DNA of 64,000 bases, taken from assembly GCF_028640845.1 (NCBI RefSeq), contig NC_080540.1, positions 136,924,420 to 136,988,419 on the forward strand. The letters are read 5' to 3'. Position 1 is the first letter of the stretch; each line of letters begins with the position of its first letter. Below are positions 31,678 to 44,349 of this stretch, piece by piece. The translations under genes and the position numbers were made by a program. The notes beneath the pieces were generated by a model that saw nothing but the letters and a program-made list of their open reading frames with translations, was not told where the DNA came from and made no database searches. The DNA comes from Ahaetulla prasina. Taxonomy: Eukaryota; Chordata; Lepidosauria; Squamata; Colubridae.

Positions 31678-31947
31678 GTAAGACTCTTTGAACATTATTT
31701 ATCCGTTTAAAGCATTTGAATTACTTTGTCTTGCAATGCCAGGTAAAGGTGACAATATATTCAGTGGAAATCTGTACTAAATAAAGATTGGAATAAATAC
31801 CAGTACAAAAATACATGTTGGCCTCTGTTTGTTAATTGGTTTATTTTTAACTTGCTGAAATGCAAATCTCATAAAAATAGTTTATTGTGATTCTTAAAGA
31901 GATTTGTCCTCAGGCCTAGGTGAATATCCACAAGAATAATATTACAT

Positions 31948-31975
31948 CGCACGCACGCACACACACACACACACA
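31948..31975. repeat. (CA)n microsatellite
   Basis: A cgcacgcac start leads into a pure ca run, in intron sequence about 270 bp after the RPTOR donor. Confidence 0.9.
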
Positions 31976-32218
31976 AAATTGCCCAATTCCAAACAAATCT
32001 GTGCTGCTTACAATTACCCTCCCTCCTTTGAAACATAAAAAATACAACAAACCAGAAAAGGAAAATGCAAAAAGAAATAAAGCAGATCATAACAAAATAA
32101 AAAAAAAGAGTAATTAGATCCCTAGTCATCTTGTCTTCAAGGCCTGGGAAAACAACCTTCAATAATTTCCTGAACAACGTAAGAATGGCACAGATCTTTG
32201 GTGGTGGTGAGGGGGAAT

Positions 32219-32544
32219 CAGTGGTAAAATCCATTTTTTTTTACTACCGGTTCTGTGGGCGTGGCTTGGTGGCCGTGGTGTGGCTTGGTGGGCATGGCAG
32301 GGGAAGAATACTGCAAAATCTCCATTCCCACCCCACTCCAGGGGGAGGAGACTGCAAAAACCCCATTTCCTCCCTACTCCCAGAGGGAGAATATTGCAAA
32401 ATCTCTGTTCCCTCCCCAGTCTGGGGCCAGCCAGAGGTGATATTTGCCAGTTCTCCAAACTACTCAAAATTTTAACTACCGGTTCTCTGAACTGCTCAAA
32501 ATTTCCGTTACTGGTTCTCCAGAACCTGCTGGATTTCACCCCTG
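32219..32544. mobile_element. hAT-type MITE with perfect 8-bp target duplication
   Basis: Ends cagtggtaaaatcca and ctggatttcacccctg are inverted. The flanks gggggaat (32211-32218 and 32545-32552) are identical. Inside, ctaccggttct occurs near both ends and gcaaaatctccattccc-type units repeat three times. Non-autonomous. Confidence 0.88.
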
Positions 32545-32559
32545 GGGGGAATCATTGCA

Positions 32560-33490
32560 GAAAGCAGGAATTACGGTAGAGTAGGATTCTGGATTCCACA
32601 GGATGGCATTCTTTAATTGACAGGATCTGGAGTGCAACTACCATATTGAACTGAATTGAATAGTAGAGGCACTGGGAGTACAGCCCCTCCACCCAGACAG
32701 GGCCCAAGCCATGAAGGGCTTTAACAATGATAATAAGCACCTTGAATTGCACCTGTCATGTGGCAATCAGCAGAGTCATGCTTACATAACATAGTGCTCT
32801 GTCACTGTCCATGCCACTGCATTCTGGATCTGCTGGAGCTTTCAGTTGGTCTTCAAGGGCAGCCCCATGTAGAATACATTGCAATAATCCAATCATGAGG
32901 TGACCAGGTAGATGTGACCATTTGAGGTAGTTCCCGGTCCAGGCAAGGACACAACTGGAGCATTATATGTACCTGTGAAAAGACCCTCTAGGGAACAGCT
33001 TCCACTTGCTTTACAAGCAGAAGGTGAATGTCCAAATTGGAAAGTCTCTGGAATCATGCTGGTGAAACAAACTAAATCCCTGAATCTTCTCACAATTGAG
33101 TCAGACTCTGTTTCTCCCATCCAGGTCTGTATGTCCTCCAGGCACTGGGTCAAGATTTCAGCAGTGTCCCTCATTCAACTTCGGCTTGCAATATATAATT
33201 GGGTAACATCAAAACACTATATTGGCTGCTGACCTCATTCAGCAGTTTCATGTACATGTTAAACAAAAGAGGAAAAATTATTGAACTCTACAGTACCCCA
33301 ATAATGAGAGGCCATGGGTGTGATCTCATCGCACCTGTCAACACCAACTTTAAATTGGCCACAGAGAAAAGAATACAAAAAATAATGCATTCCACCCATA
33401 CCTGAAGCTGGTCCAAAAGGATACTATGGTAGACAGCATTAAAAGCTGCTAAGAAATCAAGAATCAAATGAGAGGTGGGTGCACCACTTC
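32560..33490 (-). mobile_element. Degenerate L2-like LINE, antisense
   Basis: On the minus strand one can follow the L2-like RT in order. LDFLAAFNAVYHSILLDQL (about 33470-33410) corresponds to LLDLSAAFDTIDHGILL. A LFNMYMKLL-like block lies near 33255, then ILTQCLEDIQTWMG (33140-33110), a CNALYMGLPL-equivalent near 32870 and FKVLIIIVKALHGLGP (32750-32700). Stops and frameshifts are frequent, so it is an old copy. Confidence 0.75.
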
Positions 33491-33695
33491 TATATGGGTT
33501 TTGCTACAAGCCAAATAATCTGCTTCCTCCAGACTCCCCTGGAATTGAAGGCCAACCACCCTCTTCACCAAATGAAGATTGGGAATTGGATGATAATTGT
33601 CCGGGATCTTTTGGTCGTATAATGTCTCTTGAGGAAGGGATGCACCATAGCTTCTTTCTATTGTGAAGTAAATGCTGAAAATTTTGCCATAGGTT
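33491..33695. other. Intron sequence without recognised features
   Basis: Short spacer; its open frames on both strands have no recognised domain. Confidence 0.4.
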
Positions 33696-33921
33696 CATTA
33701 GCAGTAGCAATAGCACTTAGACTTATATACCGCTTTACAGACCTCTTTAAGCAATTTACAAAGTCAGCATATTACCCCCAACAATCTGGGTCCGCATTTT
33801 ATCAACCTCGGAAGGATGGAAGGCTGAGTCAACCTTGAGCTGCTCAGAATTGAACTCCTGGAGTGAGCAGTGAGTTAGCCCTGCAGTACTGCACTCTAAC
33901 CATTGCTTCACCACGGCTCTT
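33696..33921 (-). mobile_element. tRNA-derived SINE, antisense
   Basis: The minus strand starts gagccgtggtgaagcaatgg, has a gttagagtgcagtactgcag block and a B-box-like agttcaattct. It continues through aaggttgactcagcc to an end with tgctattgctactgc. It matches the sense copy at 42808-43055. Confidence 0.8.
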
Positions 33922-34094
33922 TAGAAATATAAACTAGATACCAATCAATTTTTCTGGCTGTTTTGAAAGTCCTTATTCTGCCTTTATTTAATAATCAATA
34001 TTTATTGAATATTTATTCAACATTCATTTTATTGTGCATTATCCAGAATATAATCATATAAAATACACAGAAATGTTTTATTATTTCCTGGTTG

Positions 34095-34290
34095 TTTTTA
34101 ACGTGCCTGAGTCTGTCTGTCTACCTGGACTAGTCCCTGCAGTGCATTTTTGTAAGTGATTTGCCATTGCTTTCTTCTTAGAGCTGAGAGAGAGTGACTG
34201 GCCCAAGGTCACCTAGCTGGTTCGGTGCCTCAGGTTGGGACAGAATTCAGTTTCCCAATTTATAAGTGCCTTAATTGCTAAACAAAACTT
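34095..34290 (-). mobile_element. SINE fragment (CORE/Sauria-like), antisense
   Basis: Contains gagagagagtgactggccca and aggtcacctagctgg, the complement of the central block of the Sauria-type SINE at 34963. Flanking parts differ from that SINE, so it may be a related family. Confidence 0.6.
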
Positions 34291-34962
34291 CCTTTCCTGG
34301 TTATGCTAGTTTAAGTTAAACAGTGTGAGTTTGTATCTTATGATTTGGGTTTTATATCATATAATAAAACACCTATAATTTTCCTTCAAGATTTTTAATT
34401 AAAATAAAAAGGGCTGATTTAAACATCCCCATCTCGGTTTATGTGTTGCCACTTTATATCTGGTAGGATATAATAATTGCTGATTACTGTAGAACACTGC
34501 ATGTGATTTGAAAGTTAGAAAGAAACAATCCTAGTGAAAACCAAATCTGTTCTCTTTCTATAGATTCAAGGAAACTCATCCCATTATTCTAAAATGTTTC
34601 AATCTGAAAGTTCCTAACAGCTGAAAAGCAGCTAACAATTCGTTTCTGAAAGTGATTAGTAAAAGAAATATGCAAACCCAGTGTCCTTTTAAAGGTGCTG
34701 GCCCTGCTTTTAGCAAGATGACTGTTGGCGGATTCCCTTGTCTGAAGTATTTGTGGACAAGCATAAATCCTTTTCCTGTCCAGAGAGGAATTGTCAAAGA
34801 ACCAGTCTATTTACTAGCTCTTCATACAGCCATGGTTGTCAGTTCTGTTTTTAGCAGAGCTGTTTTTCTGTCCTCCATTTCTTCCCTGGACGTTTCTTAC
34901 AGTAGCTGATAAATAAAATATGCTTAATAAATCCATCAGTAATGTGTTAATAGCATTAAGCC
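34291..34962. other. Intron sequence without recognised features
   Basis: Nothing recognised on either strand apart from short AT-rich runs. Confidence 0.45.
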
Positions 34963-35180
34963 AGTTAGTAGTGGTTAAGGTGCAGGCCTAGAAACCAGGA
35001 GACTGTGAGTTCTTTAGGCATGAAAGTCAGCTGGGCCAGTCACTCTCTCTCAGCCCAACCTACCTCACAGGGTTGTTGTTGGGAAAATAGGAGGAGGAAG
35101 GAGTATTAGATAATTTTTCTGCCTTCAGTTATTCATAAAGTAATGAAGGTGGGATAAAAAATTCTAATTAATAAAAAAAA
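34963..35180 (+). mobile_element. Sauria-type SINE, sense
   Basis: The head gtggttaaggtgcaggccta gives a tRNA-like start. It is followed by gccagtcactctctctcagc, cctcacagggttgttg and aggaggaaggagtatta, and a BovB-like end ccttcagttattcataaag with an A-rich tail. This order matches the squamate Sauria SINE, which borrows the 3' end of the RTE/BovB LINE. An RTE/BovB fragment is also present at 41276-42500. Confidence 0.82.
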
Positions 35181-35532
35181 TTTAGGCCTCAAAATATGGT
35201 TTCTGAAAACAGTCTTGAGGCTAAAAAGAAGAATGTGATTTTGGTCAGTTAATCTTATCAGATGGGGGGAAAGTCTCATCACTTTCTAAATGCTATTATA
35301 TCATTCTAAGTTCATTTATTTCATTGTATTTTTCAGTATGACTAATATTGCTTAGAGAAATGTTTTGTGCTTCATTGGCTTTAATAAGATATAGTATTTT
35401 AACAGTATGAACAAAATGCTACATCAAGCCAATGCAGTATTTTAATAAATTACACAAATAAATACAAGTTAAAAAAATACAGCAGCCCAGAGGCTTTCCT
35501 GGTTTTCACGGGTGTTTGTATGTAGGTCTTTG

Positions 35533-35534
<2 letters not shown>
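35181..35534. other. Intron sequence without recognised features
   Basis: AT-rich spacer before an AT microsatellite. Confidence 0.4.

Positions 35535-35603
<69 letters not shown>
35535..35603. repeat. (AT)n microsatellite
   Basis: About 69 bp of uninterrupted AT dinucleotides. No adjoining element was recognised. Confidence 0.95.
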
Positions 35604-35608
<5 letters not shown>

Positions 35609-36512
35609 TTTATTTTCTTAGCTCATAAAGTTACTGCAACATCAAGTTTAATGCAATTGCTTTAAATCTATGACTTTGGATTTAAAGGATTTAAAAAGAA
35701 ATTTTGGCATTTACTGCAAAGATGTTAACAATGGCTTATAATTTTATGCATGTTTATTCAGGTTTGTGGCAGTAACTGTAGATTTCTACTTGCTTTTAAG
35801 AGCTCAGTCTAAATCCCACAAACACAAATTTAAAAATAACAGTGGAGTAACTCCGGTGGTTGAAGAATTTTAATAACCTTCATTTTAAGTTTGTAGAAAT
35901 CAGTGCTCTAAAATGCAGTTGCAATGACTTTTGTCTTTCCCCTTGACTTAGCATGTCGATCACCTCTTCCTAGAGTTTCGTATTGCAATATTTCTCAATC
36001 TGTACTTGTTTGCTCAGTGTGCCATGTAGGTAGCAGATAACCAGCTCAATAATGTTGCTCTGCACAATTTTTCATTGTCCAAGAGGATTTGAACATGTTT
36101 TGTACCAGCTGGCTGCTGTTTGCTAGCCAAACAAAAGAATGCTAGAAAAATGTCATGATTCCTTCTGTAATTATTTTGCTGTGAAAAGTGGAAGAGACAA
36201 TAGTTTGAGTGTCCATCACATCTGCAGTCCAAAAGCCAATGGTAGGAGGCGCAGTAAGGTATGATGTTACTTCATTCCATGCTGTCTGTGCGCCAGGATT
36301 TTTATCATGTAACGTAAGAAGAAAAAGAAAGGCAGGGGTTTTGCAACAAAGGTATGCTGGTGTTGGAGTCCCCTCCCATTTTTTTTACTAGTACTAGTCT
36401 GTGCAATGTTTATTTTAGATAACATTTTAATAACCGTGGTAGAAAAAAATCCCATAAGAATACTTCAGAGAAACATTGGCATGTTTAGGGCTTCCACCTT
36501 CACCATTGAGGC
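35604..36512. other. Intron sequence without recognised features
   Basis: No coding or repeat family was recognised. Confidence 0.45.
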
Positions 36513-36715
<203 letters not shown>

Positions 36716-37881
36716 CTGCAGTGGAAGGCCGCCTCTGTGTGATGTTGGGAATCTCCTCTTATATTTTTTTGTGCTCTGTATCTGTGTGTATGTGTTCTTC
36801 CATGTGTTGTATATGCAGAAATAAGACAGGTATGGATTACATTCTAATCTCTTGGTTTCTCTATGTCCCAGACAGTGTGAAACAAGCGTTAGACTTGGAG
36901 CTGACAGGATTATTTTTTCTTCCATTGAAGCCATTGAAGTAAAAGGGAAATAAGTAAAATATAAATTCTCATCAAAAAGATAAAGACACTCCTTGGCTGC
37001 CATTTTGAATGTCCCAGCTTGATAGGACTTAGAGAAATAGTGGCTTCTCTTTGCAGTATCTACTCTCTGCCAATGGATTCCTGCACTGTGTTCTTGCTCT
37101 CTATTTGACTTGCTCTCTAAGGACTTGCTCTCTTTAAATCTATCCTTTCTGGAATTAAAATTAAAATATATAGTTATATCCTAATGAGGAGATGCAGTGT
37201 ACGGTTCTGTTTCCTCTGCACAGGCTACCAAGCAGTAGTGTATCTCCTGATTTCCCTCCAGGCAATAGCCAGTGTTACTATAATATTTCCTTTACTTTTT
37301 ATAGAAAAAAAGTCCCATCTTTTATTTGGGGTTGCTTTATGACCGCACGTTAAATGTCGTTAAACGTTAAATAATAGGGTAGAAAATGTCATTAAGAAAG
37401 ATGTATGCCCTCCAGCATTCTGAGCCAAAAAGTTGTTTAATGGTATTAGAAATGTGTTGAATACCAATGTAATTCAATAGAAATCTTTCTTTTTATACAA
37501 CGTGTAATGGAAGCTGTGTATCAGTCTTAAGGCAAGCAACGCGGAAAGGTTTTCCAGAAGTTTTTGGAGATGGGCTGACTGTAAAGCAAAGGTAGACTTT
37601 GGCTCTTGTCCTTTCAATGGAATTAGAATTCCACAGTGCGTCAAAAGTCATTCAGATGTACAGTCATAGACACAGAAGTGGCAGCCAATCTCCATCCTGC
37701 CTAGGAATCTTATCTGTCAGGTATATAATAGTCGTCGTGTGTTCCTTTTTCATGCAAGGAGAACTAGAATAAATGCAGTGCATTTTTCCTTTACTACAGT
37801 AAAATAAATGCTAAAATCTACACTAAAATATGAAAGAAAACCTATTAGTGATGAGCATCTATTCAAAATTAGCCATCTTGC
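36716..37881. other. Intron sequence without recognised features
   Basis: Unassigned. A weak resemblance to the 'ggtagtcctc' MITE interior (ttaaatgtcgttaaacg near 37350) is too short to call. Confidence 0.45.
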
Positions 37882-38325
37882 GCTGGCCTTCCAAAGGGTA
37901 CTGTAGCAGCAGCTATTCACAATTTTTTTACTGTTATTTCATCCCTACCCAAGTGGCTCAGTACAGTGTTAAAAGTTAACATTCAGAAATGTTACCATAG
38001 CTGTGGAGGTCTCCTTGTGCAACTCTCTGCTGCCACAGCTTCGGAACAAACCTCTGCCTTCCTTGCACAGGATTGCAAGACTGGAGGCTCCGAAGCCATG
38101 GAGGGAGTATTTTGGGATGTGCGTCTATGCAGGGCTCCTCTCTGAAAGAAAGATCTGTAGGTGTGTGTGTGTGTGGGGGGGAGATTTTCCTGCATATTGT
38201 CCTTTCCTACAGTAACATTTCAGAAATGTTAACTTTTAACACTGTATTAGGCCATGTGGGTCGTGATGAAGTAACAGTAAAAAATTGTAGATAGCTGCTG
38301 CTACAGTACCCTTTGGAAGACCAGC
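37882..38325. repeat. Long inverted repeat with 114-bp arms (fold-back element?)
   Basis: The left arm 37882-37995 and right arm 38212-38325 are reverse complements over about 114 bp with scattered mismatches. Shared blocks include ccaaagggtactgtagcagc and cagtgttaaaagttaac. The 216-bp loop contains a (GT)n and G-run. There is no transposase and no clear target duplication. It could be a fold-back/MITE element or an inverted duplication made during repair. Confidence 0.85.
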
Positions 38326-38916
38326 CTGAGGCCTGTGGGATGTGTCTCTTGCTGCAGAAGTGGCTATGCCCAAGGAGCGCTTTTGGGAGAGAAGGCAAAG
38401 ATCAGCTTTGCCTCATCTCTTGCCCTCAGCCCCACTTTGCCTCTCCAAGGGTCTCTCCCAGAACCAAGCTCTGATGGAACTCAACCAGAGAAGTGGCCCA
38501 CAGGCTTTCAGGAGCAAAGTTGAGGCTGAAAGGAGCCAGAGAAGGGGGGGAAAGTCCAGTGCCGCCCCAGAGCTCTTCTTTCCTCAGTAATGGAGTTTTG
38601 GTAGGGGGAAACGGCAGCCCCAGGCAGGGAGGGTATGTCGGTATGTGTATAAAAAGCACAAAGCGAGGGAGACAGCAGCCGCATATTAAGGAGCTTTGTG
38701 AAACTTCATGCCTACCTATTTTCCTGTCGAGCCTTCAGCGTTGCAATCCTGGGATATGCTGAAGGGGGGGGGGGCATGGTACAAGCAAAGCACAGCCTGT
38801 TCCTTTCAAGCAATCAAATGTCTGTCTGTGTGTGAGAGAGACAGAGAGAAAGAGAAACGGCGGAGGGGAGAAACAAGAATTGTAGGCAACACTGTTTGAA
38901 AGGGTTTCCTCTCTGC

Positions 38917-38919
<3 letters not shown>
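38326..38919. other. Intron sequence, moderately GC-rich, unassigned
   Basis: Contains a G-run near 38764 and a 27-bp stretch (near 38728-38755) that recurs near 39507-39532 (cttcagcgttgcaatcctgg). Its open frames have no family resemblance. Confidence 0.45.

Positions 38920-38973
<54 letters not shown>
38920..38973. repeat. (CA)n microsatellite
   Basis: A pure CA run of about 52 bp at the left edge of a GC-rich block; the Cys/Val open frames on the minus strand are artefacts of it. Confidence 0.95.
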
Positions 38974-38975
<2 letters not shown>

Positions 38976-38979
38976 TTTG

Positions 38980-39995
38980 AGAAATGGCCGAGGACAGGCA
39001 ACCAAGTAAGGGGACTGACCCTCTTGCACCTCCAGCTCGGCATCTGCTCAGGGTGGCGCCCCAAGGCCCGGCACATGTGTGGGCAACCCTCACCTGGCCA
39101 ATGCGACAAATGGGCTCCCTCGTAGTGTCTCCTCTCCCACATGAAGCAATGGCTGGTGCAGGCTCCGTCTGTGCAGTCATGAAGCGGGATCGGCATGGCC
39201 AGTTCTTGCCTGAAGCGTTGGTGTCCAGGATCGAGTCAGAGCTGCTGCCAGCCAAGATCAGCAGGCCACACTAGGTGAGCTGGAGGCCCCACTCACATGC
39301 AGCTACTGCCCTGGAGGAGAAGAGTGTGCTGGAGCCCAAATGCTGAGCCTCACCAGCCTCAGAAACCAGGGATCTTGCAGCCATACTGGCCACGTAAAGG
39401 CCACCCAAATCCTCGAGTGAGCCGCACAGCTCTCCGCCCCAAACCAAGCAGTGGGGAGGCTTTGGGAGTACAGGCAGGAAAATCCCCTTTGCAATTTTCC
39501 TGCCAAGCCTTCAGCGTTGCAATCCTGGGATTTGACAGCTTGGGGGTAGCCTTTTCGCCAATCGGTAGGAAAATTGCAACGGGGATTTTCCTGCCTGTCT
39601 CCTTTTCCTGCCTGGCCATGCTTGCTGGACATGGTGGCCTGAGCAGCACCCACGAGGCAGTTGTTCCATGGATGGAATTGCCTGCTGTGACTGTCACCGT
39701 TAGGTAAGGAGGGTCCATCACTTGGCCTCTGGCTTCTTTTGCGGCCGCAATTGGCCACAAAAGCAGCCACACTTACTGGAGGCAGTGGCCAGAGCGACTC
39801 AGCGGACCCTGATTAAGGGGCTGAGCAGCCCTGAGGTGACCCCGGAAGGGAAGGGCTGCCTCCTGTGCTGGCCACGGCCACCCACTTCAATAGGGCTTAT
39901 TTTTGGGGTAGGGCTTATATTAGGCCTACCCCCCAAAAATTGGGTTAGGCCTTACTTTTTGAATAGATCGTATTTTCAGGGAAACATGGTATTAA
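38980..39995. mobile_element. GC-rich MITE-like block, 'ccgaaaataagac'-type right end
   Basis: About 1 kb of GC-rich sequence ends in agggcttatttttggggtag, agggcttatattaggcc and gtattttcagggaaacatgg, the same right-end type as the MITE at 15877-16436. The left terminus was not found and may have been lost next to the CA array. Several overlapping open frames occur on both strands, as expected from composition; none resembles a known protein. Confidence 0.5.
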
Positions 39996-40007
39996 GGTGT
40001 GTGTGAG

Positions 40008-40055
40008 AGAGAATCTGTCTGTCTGTCTGTCGTCTGTGTCTATCTGTCTGTATGT
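40008..40055. repeat. (CTGT)n-rich short repeat
   Basis: ctgtctgtctgtctgtc units with interruptions, just after the MITE-like end. Confidence 0.8.
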
Positions 40056-41275
40056 CTAATTTACTTATAGCAAATATTTGGCTTCCATTGTCAGATTAAC
40101 CAATTAACAAAGAGCATATATAGTGTTACAGAATATGAAGACAAAAAGAAATGGCTATAATATAAATTTCATACACCCAAAACTGGTTGATTTGACCTGA
40201 AATCAACTATACTTAAAAAAAATGCCAAGCTTTAATAGCTGGAATTATAAAGAAAATAACTTTTTTTTATCTTATTTGACTAACATTCTTTTGTGTTCTC
40301 TGGCTAATCCCTACCACTTAACTGTTTGACTACAAGTCTTTCCTGATACGTTTATTCATCATTACAATTTATTCTACATGTTTTCTGAACATTTTGGTAG
40401 ACTAGAAAGAACATCCAAGTTGTTAAGCAATTAAAAATTGTGCTCATTAATCATTGTAAGATTACATGGACAGTCACCTTGATCTCAATTTTTAATGATA
40501 ACTTTAAGAGACCAAAAAGGATAGATTCAAAGTAATCCAGCTCTGTGATATGGAGCTGTTATTTAAGCCATTTTCAGATTGGGCGACTTTCATGGCCTTA
40601 TGATGGATTGTTGCTTCTGTGATTTCTATTGACTATCACTATTTGTTAGAACTGAATAGCATTTCTTCGGTAGTATTATTTGCATGAACTGAATAGAGAG
40701 AGGAAGCACTAAGCTAATAGCAGATATTTGCGATGTTGAAGATTGTTAATGGCATTTTAATACTGTGAATAGGGGAAGATGTCTTCTTTGTTCCTTTTAC
40801 CTAGAGCTACTGCTATAGCTTCTCCAGTCAATACTAAATTTATCCTTTTTTGGTCCGTGGTGTCAGATAGGTTCCATTAAAAATACACATTTTCCCTTGA
40901 CATTTCAGAATACACGATTTTTTTTTTTAGCTGAACTTGCACTATATCTCATTAATCTCTCTTTGCATGCATTTTTACAAACTTCTCATGGTGCTTCAGG
41001 GGATAATTTGGAAAGGGTCCAGTTTTTAAACCTTCACTTTGTCAGAAGTATACTGTACTGTATTGGAGAAATGTCTTGAACTCTATTCTCAAAGAAAATA
41101 AAAACATGCTGAGGACAGTAGGGACAAATATGTGAGCTTCTCCTTCATGATTTAGAATACTGTTTTGAATATGTAGATAAATGTTAGCTTTTCTACCTTC
41201 TATTTGTGTTAGGTGTGTTCATGTTGACTTTGAGTGCTGAGTGCAACCCTCTTTCCCCCTTTTGATTACTGGATT
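40056..41275. other. Intron sequence without recognised features
   Basis: AT-rich; no element or exon was identified. Confidence 0.45.
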
Positions 41276-42500
41276 GAATGATTATGTGCCATCAAGTCAT
41301 TATTCTTTCTTAGTGACCAGATAGATAGATTTTTTTTTTCATGAAGATATGTCCCTAACCTAGTCTTTCAGGTCTTCCAATGGTGTATTCATTGTATCCA
41401 TTGTCTCTGTAACTGAGCCAATCCACATCATTAGCGCTCTTTCTGAGAGTCATTGAGGCAACTGTGCCTTCAGGGTCATCTGAATAGTAGAAATGGGTAT
41501 GGAACCTTCTTGGAACTGAAAGGACTGTTATAAACAGGAGATAGGTGATGATGACGCCATGGGGTCGCGATGGATCGGATATGACTTCGCAACTAACAAC
41601 AAGAAGGTGATGTTGTATCCCTTTATATTCTTATGAGTCTTCTCCAATACCAGAGTTCAAAAGCATCAATACTCTTCTGATCCTGCTTCTTCAAAGTCCA
41701 GTTTAATTCCACGGAGTGCCACAGGGAATACCATGGCTTGCAGAATTCTGAACTTTGTAGGTATAAATACATCATGGTATTTGTATGCTTTTTCTAAGGC
41801 CTTCATGTACAAGTGCTAGTCACTGGCGTATTTCTTGACTGCTTCTCCCTTTATTGTTGAAGGTTGATCCTCAAAGGCAGAAGCTATCCACCATTTCAGT
41901 ATTATCATCATCAAGTTTAAGGCCAGTTGTTCTACCTGTTTTCATTAGTTTGATCTTCTTTATATTTAAATTTAGTCTCATTTTTTCGCTATTCCCCTTT
42001 AATTCCATTACTAGAGCTTGCAGATCCTTTGCATTTTCAGCTATCAAAATAATGTTATCAGCATAGTGCAGGTTATTGATATTTCTTCTTCCAGTTTTGA
42101 AACCATCCTCGTCTTCTTCCAACCCGCCTTCATTTAATAATATATTCAGCATATAGATTGAGTAAATAATGGAAGAGCATATGACCTTTTGTCAATCCTT
42201 TGCTAACATGGAACCAATCTGTTTTACCATGATATGTTTGTATTGTGGCTCCCTGACTTGTATATTGTCATGCAGGCAATGAGATATTCTGGAATTCCCA
42301 TTTTTTTTTCAGCACTGTCCACATGTTGATGTGGTTGACACAATCAAAATAATCAACGAAGCACAGAGATTTCCCCTTCTTTTACAGGATCCTTAACTCC
42401 ATAAAGAACGGTTCCTCTTGTATAGTTACCGTTAGATTTAAAGGCATAAGTGAAGCAGCAGGTTTTCCTACGGTTTGCAGTAACAAAGGTTAGGAGGGAT
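41276..42500 (-). mobile_element. RTE/BovB-type LINE fragment, antisense
   Basis: The minus-strand frame 42152-41871 reads GRRNINNLHYADNIILIAEN and KMRLNLNIKKIKLM, matching the RT palm of RTE/BovB LINEs (NLRYADD...LMAES; LKLNIKKTK). The catalytic YADD is YADN here. Further upstream on the minus strand, complements of gtccacatgttgatgtggtt and aatgagatattctggaattc correspond to the FDxVDH and GIPxYLI region. A short opposite-sense BovB-like 3' end (gggtcgcgatggatcggata) at about 41560-41600 suggests rearrangement or two pieces. Decayed. Confidence 0.78.
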
Positions 42501-42807
42501 TCTTATTATTTTATTCAAGATGCCAAGCAGCATCACCTAAAATGAATTGCTGCCAAATCAAATTGGCATATATTAACCTCCTCCTTGTTTTTATTTAGTA
42601 TATTACAGTTATAAAAATCAGCAGCCTTGACAGTCATGGACCAGGGCCCTATATTTTGGCTTCCTTAAGGGAAAAAGGTTCCAGAGATCATAGCATTGAA
42701 GTTGATGTATGCTGTGATAAACAGGCAATTTTTTTTTGAGTGGATCAAACCTCTTTATGCAAAGGCAGAGTCATGGAAGTGGAAATAAAAATCTAACTAA
42801 ACTATTA
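42501..42807. other. Intron sequence without recognised features
   Basis: Spacer between the RTE fragment and a SINE; nothing recognised. Confidence 0.4.
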
Positions 42808-43055
42808 AGAACCGTGGTAGTGCAGTGGTTAGAATGCAGTACTGCAGGCTACTTCTGCTGGCTGCCAGTTGACTGCAATTTGACAGTTCAAAACTCACCA
42901 GGATCAAGGTTGACTCAGCCTTCTGTCCTTCTGAGGTCAGTAAAATGAGGACTGAGATTGTTGAGGGCAATATGCTGACTCTGTAAACCGCTTAGAGAGG
43001 GCTGTAAAGCACTGTAAGGTGATACATAAGTCTAAGCACTATTGCTATTGCTATT
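42808..43055 (+). mobile_element. tRNA-derived SINE, sense
   Basis: The head accgtggtagtgcagtggtt and gttagaatgcagtactgcag, a degenerate B-box acagttcaaaactc, then aaggttgactcagcc and gtaaaccgcttagagagggc. It ends in (gctatt)n. Same family as the antisense copy at 33696. Confidence 0.82.
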
Positions 43056-44349
43056 AATAAAGTTACAGTTATCAGCTAAATCTACGTCTTGCTTAATTTA
43101 CAGAAATACAAACAAGATTCTTTTCTGTTATATAACTTAAGTTCAAAAATTACAATCAAAACAAATATCTCCACAGGGATTGTAGTAGTATAAGTAGTCT
43201 GATGGCAATTGGCACCTGGATTGCATCACTAAAGGAAACTATAGGAAATTGAGTTGTAGAAATAAGAACTATAGACGTTAATTTAGGGAAAGACAATCAT
43301 TGGAAGTCCATGTATAGTTTTCCCTCCCATTCTATGGTTTTATTTGCTATGATTTTAAAATATTTTCTCAAAAACTATTAACTGGATACTTTTTCATGAG
43401 AAGCTTTTTTCTTTCTTGCAAATTGTATTGATTTCAACACAATTTACCCCAATACCAGATTCCGTTATTGTACTGCAGTAGCAGCCTTGATTATACCTGA
43501 CCATAGGCTTCTCCAGAGACTTCTATTTCAATGAAATATGAGAAAAGTAGACCAAGAGATTGCTTTGCATTGTGTATCTTTTGACATATTTGGATTAGGC
43601 CAGAAAAGCATTACATATTTACAAATATTACCTTCCACTCTTTGTTCCTGTAAGAAATAGATCGATCACACACACAAAAACTTAATATTATGCCTATCAG
43701 ATTTGCGATGTTCTGAAATTATAACACTAAATATGTGAAATAAAAATATTAACTGTTTCTATTCTAGAATTTTACATAATTTTTAAATAGTCCAATGAAT
43801 GAACTCTCTTTTGGTCCAAAGATATTCCAAATGTGTTTTTTTTATTAATTTATAGCCCAAACTAGAACCATATTTGAAATTGTGTTAAATATTTATTTTG
43901 TCTCCTTCATGCTTGATTTTTTTTTTAACCAAAAATGTGCAGGGCACTGGCCTGGATTACGAGAGAAAGAATTTAACTTTTTGCCTTTGTGTGAAATTAA
44001 TTTAGAGGAAAAAAACTGAAATGGCTTTATTTCTAATCTCAGTTTTGAGATTGTTGCATTTTTCCAGGAATATCAGTCCCATAAGTAGACCAGATCAAGA
44101 AACTAACTTCATAAGAATGCTAAAGCTATTTTTATTGAGACTGGCTATAATAACAGAATTGTGCAAGTCTGATTAAACTTCTTATAGGCCAGTGAATCAG
44201 GGAGGCATTTGCCTGAGCTGCTTCCAAATATTAACTCATTGCTTTAGACTTAAAAAATGTTTTAGCCCCTTTTGCTTAGGTAGTTGTTTTTGCATATTTC
44301 TGCCAATGCCATTTTACTTACGATAAGGAGGAACAAATTATAGTTTTGA
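43056..44349. other. Intron sequence without recognised features
   Basis: AT-rich, no recognisable element. Confidence 0.45.

Noticed and set aside
38735..39255. Overlapping minus-strand frames with a Cys/Val repeat
   Set aside because: They run through the (CA)n array and GC-rich MITE-like DNA; no family resemblance and no consistent frame.
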